DNA from: Membranipora membranacea
Taxonomy: Eukaryota; Bryozoa; Gymnolaemata; Cheilostomatida; Membraniporidae
DNA length: 64,000 bases
NCBI GenBank assembly: GCA_914767715.1
Contig: OU612070.1
Coordinates: forward strand, 28,508,025-28,572,024
Direction: 5' to 3'
In this document: one piece after another, positions 1-12,000 of the stretch
Numbering within the stretch: position 1 is the stretch's first letter
How the letters are laid out: every line of letters starts with the position of its first letter
Position numbers and translations under genes: made by a program
The notes under the pieces: model-generated
Seen by the model: the letters and a program-made list of their open reading frames with translations, nothing else
Database searches by the model: none
What the model was told of the DNA's origin: nothing

Positions 1-3000
1 ACTCTTCATCTTTTTGATCCAATGTCTGCTCCTCTGCATGCAAGATGGTGAACTTAGAAACTTGATTTTCAGTTTTGGCCCTGATCCTCTTCTTGACTGA
101 GGACCTATGTGATTTAACTGAGGGACGCCGCTTGGTTAACAACTTTTCGTATGTATCAGATGTGTAGATTGGCGTATTGTTTTCAGCTCTCACAGAGGTG
201 ACACTGTTTTGTCGCACATCAGTATCTAAGGACCTATCGGCTCGGCTGAATTCATTTGTCATTATTGACACTGGTGTTGAGTTAGCTAAGTTTTTAAGGA
301 TATCTATGGTACCCATCTGGCTGAACTCGATGACTTTTTCTGAGGCGACCTGAGTTGGATTAGTCCTTTGGATCTTACCTCCTGCAGGTGTATGTAGTGT
401 CTCCTGATTGGCAGTGGACATTACAAGAGTAACAATTGGACTTTTGGATGACTCACTAAGCTTCACATCTCGTCTAACCAAATAGTTTCCAGGTCGCTGA
501 TCAAGGCTTTTGATGAGATTTATAGTTTGCTCTCTTATGTAATCCTCCATTCCTGGCGCAATCATATCTTCATCTGCATGCATCAGGGTGTACTTGGCAG
601 TTCTTGAGGGTGTTACATTATTCTCCGTTGTTTCTCTGGCATGAAGTTCGCGCTGTGAAATCTTCTGTGTTACTGTTTGGGGGCTAGGGTCGATTGAAAC
701 TGGAGTAGCCATAGACGATGCCAGTTTGATATCCTGCTGGTACATCGAATTGAACTGGATTTCTTTGATCACCGAACTCCCACCATCAATGATTGTCACT
801 GCATTCGACTTCCACTTAGGTTCCTGTACACAAACGTAGTCATCAAGATCAACATCATCTGCTTTGTAGAAGCTAAGGCTGATCTGTGGCCCTTCATTTT
901 GTGTTTGTGTTCCGCTTATTTCAGGCATAACCAGGTAATGACCTGACTCTGGTAGTTTGGCCCTACTTATTTGACGCACAATTTCATCTTTTATGTGGTT
1001 CTGGTGTTCAGATGAGAATGCCTCGCTAACGACAACTGAAAGCCTAACATTAGCTTCAGGAGTTTTCTTTCGTTGTTCTCCTTGAGGGGGTGCAGTCATT
1101 ACTATACATTGCACGTCTAGATTTGTATCTCGGGAAAGGCATCTCGCTGGTTCAAACCTTATTTGTTTAGTGATGGTGTCTGGACTTTGTACAATGATTT
1201 GTGGTTTGAAGCCCACTGGTGTTGAGCCAGATTCACCTCCATTTCCAGTTTGGAATATGTCCAGCCTCATTATCTGCTGTTTCCCAACATTGAACTCTGG
1301 TTTGACAACATAATTTCCTGGTTGGTCAATCCTTACTTTGTCCAGAAGATCAACTGTAATCTCTCTCATTGCAGATGTTAGTCCCTCCTGTAATTGTGTT
1401 AGACTGTTTTGTAACACAGTGTAGTTTGTAGCATCGGGAGTCGGCTTCAGAGAGCGTTGGTACAATTTTGGCGGATGTAAATGTTGAGTTGGGTTTGGCT
1501 GCCTTATTTTCTTCATCTCGGTGGCTAATGCTTTCACAGGCAACTCAGTCTTCGCTGATTTTTTCTTCCTTTTACGACGGTGTTTGCCTGATCCTACCTT
1601 CTGCAATCCTGTATGACTTGTGACTGATAGCTCTTCATTGACAGCTTGGCTGATGTAAGTATAACTCATGTTGATATCTTTGATCTGCTGGTAAATGTGA
1701 TCCTCATCTTCCTCAAGTGAAATTGCTTTTTTAAGCATATTCTCTAATTGCTGCTTGGAGATATCATCTCTCAGAATCACTTGATAATCACTGGTCTCCG
1801 GGGATTTTGCCCTTCCCTGCTGAATGTCCTCAACATTCACTGTTTGCTTTACTGGCAAAAATTTATATATCATTTGTGTCTTATAGTTCGGCGGACCATC
1901 TGATGGGATAACAAAGATATGGCCAGGAGTTTTCAGTTTGTGACTTTTCAAGAATTCTTTAACTGCTTCGACAGCTTCTTCCTTCTCGTGTACTGTCATA
2001 GTTTCATTCTCTGGTAGCATGATGGACAGGTTCACTTCAATGTCTGTAACTTTGTCAATTATGTTGCTGTGCAACATATCATCCATCCAGTCAGAGAGTT
2101 CTCCGTAACAATTGTCCTGCTTATGTAAAGTCACCTCAGGGCCACTTCGCACAATATCTATAGGCATTAGTCTCCGATCTGGTAATTTTGTTTTGATATT
2201 AGTCTCATGAATAGCTCTCGCTATGCGTCGCAACTCAGCAGGATTATCCTTGTCTAGGGTGTAACATTTATTCTGATTGCTTCTAGATGGCTTACGCTGA
2301 AGATAAATGACATTAGCATTTTCATGTCCTCCTACAGGAAGTTGACCATTCGGCCTATGGTCAACATCTGTAGCAGTATTGATATGCATTTTTTCTGGAT
2401 GGAATTCATATTTCATCTTCCAATTGTTATCTTCATCGTGATATCTACTGACTACCAGCAGACCTGGAACTTTAATCCCAGAGTTTCTCATTATTCTGCT
2501 CACTGCCTGTAATTCCTCTCTGATATCCTCTTCATTGTGTTGATAGCTGAGGAACACTTTAACGCATACATTCTTTGTTACTCTCTTTTCAAGGTAATTA
2601 AGTTGCTGGTTGCGCAGAAGTTCTTTGATTTCTGTAATGTTGGAGATACTAATCGACACTGATTGATTGTGTAACGTATTGTAGACCTCTGTTTCGTAGT
2701 CTGCCTCAGCAGCACGGTACTGATGAGACGCCGTGGTGCCTTTTACTGTATAGACACCGCACAAGTCAAATGTTTCAGGGTCGATCTGCGTCACAAGAAG
2801 CTTGCCTCTCTGTGTTGGCTTCAATCGTTTCAGAACTGCCTGTATTTTCTCTCGTACTTTCAAGTATGATACATCGGTGGTTGGTTTTTCCCCACCAAAG
2901 ACCACCTGTATAACTGCTTGATCGTTTTTGCCCTTTGGACATTGAAGTTCAGTCTGACGAATTTTCTGAGAGATGCTCCAATCAGGAGCATTACTGCAAA

Positions 3001-6000
3001 CTTTCTCACCTTTGGCGAGAAGTCTGAGTCGTTCATCCATGGTGATGTCAACAACTTCCAGCTCATAGTCATCTTGCATAAAGTCAAAGACAAACTGAAA
3101 GTCATAATTTTGGCGTCTCCCTCTTGCAGTTGGTGTAGGAGTCAAAATTATTGTTGCAGGTAGACTTGTTTTTGTCTCTCTCAATATTTCGTTGATCCAA
3201 TCTTGGGCAACTCTTTCTTCATCATCTGTGGGCAGCTTATCAACATTCATTATGACAGTGATAGGTATGTCGCGGCTCCCACTGTGTGCATTGAAGTTCA
3301 ATTCTCGCTCAGTAGTGATAACTCTCTCTAGAGTATTAGGGTCATCTGGGTGCACTGCGATTGCTCGTTTGAACAGCTTTGCCATTTCGTCTTTTGTTCC
3401 GGGTGCTTGAAATTGTATCTGGTACACATCTTGAACTTTGACTGTGTAGTACGCCTCAAATCCTACCGATCGTGGAATGAGAATGAGAGTGCCCCATTTT
3501 GTTGGCTTGAAGCAACTTAAAAGATCATAGGCTGCATCTACAATTGCTTGTTGCATATCTGGAGCCACAAACTTGGTAACTGGGTCGTATGGGATAGAAG
3601 TGACTGCTTTTAAGTCCACAATCACATCGATAGGTACCGGGTAACTAGCTTCCCCAGCATCAAGTTCCATTTCTCTCACCATCTCATAAGTTTTGTTTGC
3701 ATCATGCACTCCTATCTTTATACTCCTACTGATGAGTTTTGTGATGGTTTTCTCGTCAAAGTCTCTGTGGTGGATCTTATAATCTCCACGTATATTGTTG
3801 ACTACGTAATTAAAAGAATATCTGTCATCAGATCCAGGCATCGGTGTCACTATCATAGTTCCTGGCAATGCAGGTGCCATGACAGGCAATAGTTTCTGTA
3901 CTGTCTTGAGCACCTGTTCCTTCTCTATATCGCTGTTATGGACTTGATGCCAGTTTGTCAAAACAATATCAACAGTGATTGGTGGAGCATGCGGTTGTTT
4001 TCCTGTTTCAAATTCGGCTGCTTTGAGTAAACTGGAAACAAGTCCTTGATTTGTCTTGTTTATTGTGATCGATCTGTCCATCCAGGCTTGGAGGTGCAGA
4101 TGTGGAGGGTTTGGTACAACGTCAACCAAATACTGGGCTGCTGACGGGTCTTCAATAAAGTACAGCTGGTATGTCTGCATTGAATCATAGCTCGTCAAGT
4201 TCCTACATACTAGGATTATACCTTCGAGACTGTTGGACTGGCTAACTCCAAGTCGTCTCAAAAGAGTATCAAGCAGCTCACACAGACTTTCATTGTCAGC
4301 TGGTACGTCAGGTCGGGCCCAGCCTAGAATAATGTTTGGTGGCTCTAGCTGGTCTTCAGCGCCTACACCATACAAACTCCTAGCCTGTATAGTATTTATT
4401 GTGTTTCCTTCCAGAGTTGTAATATTCATGGCTTTTCTACACAGGTGCGCTAGTAGCTCTGTGTTGTCACAATATTTGAAGTGATTTGGTGATACTAGGT
4501 TTGGCTTGATCACCTTAGATCGTCGTCTCCTACTTTTCTTCTTTCTTTTCAACTTGAGGACTGATCTCGCTTCATAGTATTCATAGTTAGAGTCATTCTC
4601 CTCAGCTGTTGAATAATCCGGGGCATAGTGACTGGCACTTGTATAGTCTTGGAAATTCTTAATGACAGAATAATGGTATGATGGCAGCTCTACTCCATTG
4701 TTGGCACTCAGTTCTATCACAAGGCATCCTGGTCTTCCAGGGTGTACCATCTCAATGACTTGTGCAAGCTCTCTTCCAAATTTGTTCCTGATATCATCAG
4801 GAAGCGGTACTAGATTCCCAGAGGCATCTCTGAAAACAATGCTGACATTGGGTAAAATACTGTACTCGCTTGATTCTGTGAATCTTCTCTCCTCTCTCAT
4901 TACCCTATCATGAGCAATATATTCTCCCCATCTCACCGGAATGCCATCAGACAACAAATTGTTCAGTTTAAATATTTCGGCTGAGTTTGGTAGTAGAACA
5001 GGTATAGATGTATACCCAAGAGGAAGGTACTTTCTACTCCCATCTAAAGCAAAATAGACGATACCTGGTTTGGTTGGGCGTATGTTGCGTAATAACTTTT
5101 GTATATCAGCATCCATATGCTTGTCAACCACTCTGTCCTGTCCTTGTACGACAACTGCTATATGACGAATCTGATTTGTGGTATGTAAGCTTCCTTTTTC
5201 CCTTTCCTTGATGAGAATTTTAATGTTTTCATCCTCCAAGGGAACTCCGTAAGTTTTAATTAGAAGTTTTTCGATATCACTGGTGTCATCGTTGATTATA
5301 ATATCTGTATCGTACTTTATTCCAGCCTGCGAGAGTTCAGTAGAAGCTTTTCTATTTCCCAGGAGGCTCACTGAGTGTCTGGACCTTGACTTAGATTTTC
5401 TCCTTCGTCGTCTCTTTGGTCTAGACGGCCTTGGATCATAGCATATGTACACGCTTTCATCCGTGTCAGGGCTTTCGTCGACGGGAGAGTAAATAACGCT
5501 CTCGTCTCTGTCTGCAGCCACATCACATTCGCTCTCCAGGATATAACTCTTGTATTCAGGCTTGAGTGAGTCATATATTATTGACTCTCTTGTAGTGAGA
5601 TTAGATTGTGATTGATCTTCATTTTGGGCATCTTTGGATTTCACATCATACAGAACATCAAATGTACCTTTTGCTGCTGGCATGAGGTAGAGCTTTGCTG
5701 GTAATGTTGGTTGTAGGGAGTTTAATGCTCTATCCACTGACATGTACAAAGTTTTGCGCCCTGCAGAGTTGACGGGAAACCCTCCAATCACCAAAACATC
5801 TAATGATATAGATCCAACATCTTCGCTTTTAAAACTTAAGCCTTCCCTCAAAGCTGCTTCATGACGATCTCTTTTGTCATATTTCACTTGGTACATCACT
5901 CTTACCTCAGAGCCAACATGCATTTTTGGTAGAAAAGACATTTTATAATCATATCCCATCTTCTGTACAGCATAATCGATACTGTATAATCCCGTGTTTT

Positions 6001-9000
6001 CTTGAGTAACGAACCATAGGCCAGGTTTCTGAGGTTTGATTGATACCAACAGCGAATTTATCAATGCTGCGATTTTTTTCTTATCATTGACCAATTCTTT
6101 TCCAATTGCAATATGCATCTCCACTGGTTTTGAGATGTCTACTATTGCTCTCACTGACCTCTCCATTCTGTCGACCAAAGGTATACACAGCTCTGGGTTA
6201 GCTATATCAACAGGGATAGTTTGGTTTTTTGATCTAAGACTAACGTCAACGTCTATAATGACTTTAACTCTGTACTGGCGAGTGAAATCTGACGCGGTCT
6301 CACTTAGATGGAACAGGAAATCATTGTTCACACCTGGAAAACCTCTAAACTGTTCCACTACCAAAGATGTCTGTGTTTTAGGATCAATTGTAGCTACCAA
6401 TTCCTCAATAGTCTGTAAGAGCTTGTCATGTAGGCTGCCAATTCCATCCATCATAATAACACTCACCAGAGGGTTTTTCTTCTTAGTAGCAGAGATAGCA
6501 AGCCTCCTGACCAAAATTTTAGCTTCTTTTAGTGACTCTGAGTCCAGTAAATCCACCGGTAGAGCTTTGTATCGAATGTCAGCCAAGTTTCTCACATTGC
6601 TTGCATCAAAGAACCTCAGTATTGCATGTAGCTTCGGTTTTTTGTCAACACTGTAATATGTCTCAAAAGGGGCACCACCTTCATCCGTTTTACTTGAAGG
6701 TTTTATCAGCAGGGACCCAGGAACTTTAGGTTCAATAGCCCTTAGAACAGGAAGTGAGTTTTGTACCGCTATATCATACATTGCCTGTGTAGGGATTGAA
6801 TGAGAATGAACTAGAAGTTTAATGGGTACTCGATCTTCATTTAACGTAGAGTCGCACTGCACAGCCTCTGCTCGCTTTAACTTATCGTATCCCATAGGAC
6901 CTAGGTAATTCATTGCAAAGCTTTTTTTCATGAAGTTAAGTGCCTCTACTTCGTCTACCCACCGTGAATGCAGCACAAACATTTCCGGTTCTGAGACTAG
7001 ATACCTTATTTTGGGATTTAAAGATCCTCTAACTGTGTCAACGGTCAAAATGCCGGGCTGAGATGGAGCTGCAGTTTTCAGTGCCTTCATAATGGGTACA
7101 GCTAGTAGGCGAAGCTTTTTGTCTGTGCCTCTTCCTCCATCAACAAGCACTGATATGGAAACTTGTCCGTGTCTTGGTGACGAAGCAGAATCATGCTCTT
7201 TTTGGCGTATAACTTCACATATTGAATAGTCACCTATTCTTAGGACCCTGGATTTCAGTAGAGAACTTTTAAGATCTTCACTATGGGGAATCACATGCTG
7301 GGTGTATGAAATCATTGTGAAATCAGGGGCATACATGAACTTCATTCTGGAGCCTCGTGGAGTATCTGTTAGTGAAGCGATAATGGTGCTAGGCTGTTTT
7401 GGTCTCGTGGTTTTGAGAATCTGTTGTAGCTCGTCAGACAGCTCTTGACTCAGAACCAATCTAGATTGTGGATCATGTGCATCAATCAGTACCACATCTA
7501 CAGGAAGTGGAGGTCTAATTATATCAATCTCTGCTCCATCATGAGACTCCGTAGTGTGAACATTACCATACTCGCCACTTTTCACTTCCACCGCATTGGC
7601 CAGTAACTCTCCAAGCTTGGTGGGGTCTGGTTTAGGATGGAGCTTGATTGAGTAATCTCTTAGAGGGTTATCAAATCTGAATTGGAAGGTATACTGCTTT
7701 CTGTCTGCAGAGGTAACAACAAGGGTGCCAGGTTGTGATGGTTTGACCTTCCCTAACAATGCGATGGATTGGGAAATCACCGAACCTAGGTTCACATGAG
7801 GCGCGTTCTTGATCTTGTTGACTATGACATCAATAGGAATTTTTTCAAAGCGGTTCTGAACCCTGATATATTTGGACTCTTCTTCAGCTATGGTCACCCT
7901 GTCTATCGCTCCTAGGACACCAATACTGTCTCTTTGTATATATCTAATATACTGTTGATGTGGTCTCTCCACTAGATTGATGTCGTAATCAAGCAAATAT
8001 TCGTCGACCATGTAAAACAGCTTTATAGATCTTTTTATGTCCGCACTGTTATCAGGTGCAACAAGAACTGTTCCATGCTGTATTGGTCCCCATTTGAGAA
8101 GTTTCCTTATAATTGTCTCCATTATTTGAGCCTCTTCATTCACATCGCAAACTTTGTGTTCAGATATTGAGCTTTCAAACATAATATTGATTCTTATCAC
8201 TTTACTCGTATCCTGTTGTCCATCTTTTGGCTCATTTTGTAGAATTTCTTTGAAATAAAAATCGTTAGACATATCGAGTGACTGGCTCAATAGATAGTCA
8301 AAATTCTCCTGACTTTGAGTTTCAATGGACTCGATTGTGAGCGGGTTCCTTAGTTCAGCTTTTGGTTGGAATGTCAGTACGAGGTCTCCGTTTGGTTTAT
8401 TCACAACATCTATGTTAGGGGTGTAAATGACTGGCTGTAATATGTCAATAACCTCTGCAATCTGTTGATTTCTTGCTTCCTCACTGCCAGAGCTGTGTCT
8501 CAAACCCTTCAGTCTTAGACTTATCATATTCAAGTGATCAATATTCACTCTATGGCTATCAGTTTCCTCTTTATCCATTTGGTCATATCCAGTTATTGTA
8601 GTGGACAGTTCTGGCTTTATGGTTTTACTCCCATGTTCAAACACAGTTTTACTCGTGTCAGACTGCTCCTCTACTTCAAACACCGTAGATGGAATTCTCT
8701 CTGATTTACATTCATACTCCAGATCTCCATGGACGATGTAATCAAAATGATAAGTGGCTTTATCTGTGCTATGAGTGTTTCTAGGTGTCAGGATGATTGT
8801 GGCATGTGTGGTTGGTTTAACAGTCTGCACTAGCTCTAGAAGCATATCTTCTATGTCAGACACCATGGGTACTGATAGATCTGTTTGACGGAACTGTTGG
8901 TTGAAAACTACTCTGATGATTGGTTTGCTTAGATAAGAGATTTGCCTTTGCAGATGTTTAATTCGCTTCAATGAATGCACTTGTGATGTGCCAGACTTTA

Positions 9001-12000
9001 GTTTTGTATCACAATCCATTATCAGTGGTATGGATCCTGCAGAGAGCATAATCATCTGTGCACGATCTAACACTGGAATATAACGAATGTCATACTCAAC
9101 ATACAGTTCTTTCGGGATTAGCGGAGGTTGGTCGCTCTCCATCAGTAGGTCCAGTAGGTCAGGCAAATTTTCCTCATACCTCTGTACTTGCTCTCCTTTG
9201 ATGTAATGTAGATAGAAGTCTGCAGGGTAGTCTTCAGCCTCACAGAGCTCTTTAGGAGTTGCTATGATAACACCTGGTACCGGAGGATGTATTGCCATCA
9301 TGGCTTTCCTTACTGCATTCACCATATACTTTTTGGGATCAAATGCCGTCACCTCGTCCAGGGAGGTGAGCATGCTCTGTATTGCTGTTACTGTCATTTC
9401 CTTCACAGTTACATTACCCACTGGGCGATTTATTATCACCTTTATGGTTGAGTTGATTATCCTGTTCGCTCTCAAACCCTCTGGCATTATCATTTTCTTC
9501 ATATCTATATGGTAGGCCTTGCTCGTCAAAAACATGAGTTCTTTCTCCAAACCAGGTTTAATAGGACCAAACTCGTAAGACAGCCGTAACAGGCGTCCCA
9601 TCACTGTGTAATTAAACCTGAAATCTGCGAGTGTGCCTGGAGATTGGTTTATTGGAGTAATAATGAGCTGACCAGGAGTGACCGGATGGAGTGCTGTCAG
9701 CACAGCTAAGATGGCAGGTTCCAGAACCCTGCAGTCTCTCCTGGTTGGTGGGGCGATGCTGGTTGGATAGCTTAGGATAACTCTTATTGATGGATGAGTT
9801 TTTGATACTTCATAATGGTTTTCCTGGTTGTGTATTTTCTCAATACCATGCCCAGTGTCTGTGTCAATTGGTATTCCTTTACTCACTAGCAGATACCTCT
9901 CTTCAGTAGTTGCTGGAGCAACTGCATAATTTATATCAAAGTTGTCATACAGAGACTTTAAGTATGCTGTTCGCCTGCGCCTGAAGTTATCAAAATGGTC
10001 ATCTGGCTCCGTGAGAAGGGCCACATCACTTACAGCAACAGATTCCCCGTTCACATAAAAGAGCTGAAAGTCGTTGAAGGTATAGCTGGTGTGATTTTTG
10101 GGTATGGCAAGTAAAACACCGGGCCCCCTCTGAAGACGTTTGTACTCTGCAATATCCATTAAAGCCTGTAGAGAGTCATCTGCTACTGCTGATGTTTTAA
10201 AGGATGTTTGGATGAGATCTACCATAAAGCACATAAGTTTTGCTGCAGCTTTATCATTCTTAGGCTGCTTGATGTTTATGATCAGCCTTACTAGCTCCCT
10301 GCTTGCCAAGTCAGCTAACAGTCCTATTGGAAGTCGTCTTGTCTTGACATCAAGCTCCACAGCTCTTGTGGTCAGTACTATCATTTGTTTCATGATCTGA
10401 GGCGTACTGTATTCAGGAACTAGATTGCCCCAACTAATCTCAAACCTAGAGGCTAACGTGATGACGCTGGCTTCTTTTGGAGGAGAGTCTATCAGTGGGG
10501 AGAGTATTGTTTTCGGAAGGTGAGGATGTTGAGGCAAGTACCGAAAGCTAAACACACCTGGTTGGTCATTCTTTTCAGCCACTATGATGATACAAGGAAG
10601 GTATGGGATGTTCCTCGCCAATAAGTCATATAGTAATGTGAGAACCCTGTCTCGTACTCTGCTGTCAGGTACATAATGTGGAGTACGGCAGTTATATATG
10701 AGACTTATTGGCGTCGGCAGACTATGGCGGGGCTCCAGTTGCTGCAGCTGTATATGGGTGAGCCTCTTAGCTTCACCCTTTACACCTGGATAGAAGATGC
10801 TCGATAAATCCATCAGAGCTGCCTTGATGGAGATATCCGGAGTTCTTCTATACTCAGCAACATAGTCTGAAGCCTTTCGAGAGATTGTCATGCTAGCAGG
10901 GTTGTGCAACTTCTGGAAGTAGCATGTCATGAATCTCTCTCGGTCTTCCACCAGCCATCTGAAGTGCTCTGTGTCATCAGCCTCATTATACAGGAGAAGT
11001 CCTGGTAATTGAGGCTGGAGAGCACTTAGCGCCTCTGTCATCAGATCTCTGTCTTCTGGATCTGGATCTGTGCCAGCAGGCTCGGAGATGGCTATCATGT
11101 TGACAAGGTGGGGTTTGTCATAGAAGTGGTGGAAGCTCTTCAGCTCAGCTTCTTCCATCATGTCCACGGAGTCTTGGTGGACATCGATGCTGATGGATTG
11201 GTCGAGAAGCTGCTCCATATTCTGATTTGATGGTTGAGGCACTGTGTTTATAGCGAAGAAACCCTGCCTAATCTTACCAGTGTCTCTGTCAATCAGCTGA
11301 GTGTTGATGAACACCTTTTGGTGCTCATCAGTCACTGCGGCTCCAAACACCGTCTTCTGCAGCTGCTTGACATGATGTGGCTCCAGCTGTGTTGGACAAG
11401 CCAGTGTCGAGGGTAGGAACTTACTCTGCAAACATGCAAATATGTATTATATTTGGTAATATAGACATGCAACTGCTCAAAAATCAGCAAAAAAAATAGT
11501 AACAGTGCTCGACTCCTGGTTTGCTGACTTGCTTACGACATGTCGCGCAGTGATAAGTGCACCACAGTATGTTGTATTATGCTGAGCTTGAAACCTATCA
11601 TGGTATTAGCTTGTCTTGACAAGCTTGGTTCGGTGAATGGGTGCCTCTTCCCCCACCCACCCATCGAACCGAGCTTGTCAAGACAGGCTATCATAGTATG
11701 AGATCAATATGACCATCCAAGAGAAAGGCCCTATTCACAGCATTCTTTAGTTTATAATATAAAGGCTGTTATTCAGGATGATAACATTCATATAATAATA
11801 TTGCGATCCATCACATTGATCAAATGTGTAAGAACAGCCCATCAGCTAGGCTCATGTATGGAATATATTTACATTGACAAACTCTCCTAGATTATGTAAC
11901 CAATAACGGGTGAATCATAACCATTATGTCCAAAAATACAATGCCTTTCATTTTATCAATATCAAAATTTCACTAAGCAATACTATCAACTGGTCTGGTA

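Noticed and set aside
6036-6656. 206-codon plus-strand open frame (and other plus-strand frames between 2 and 11 kb)
   Set aside because: These are antisense shadows of the continuous minus-strand giant exon.
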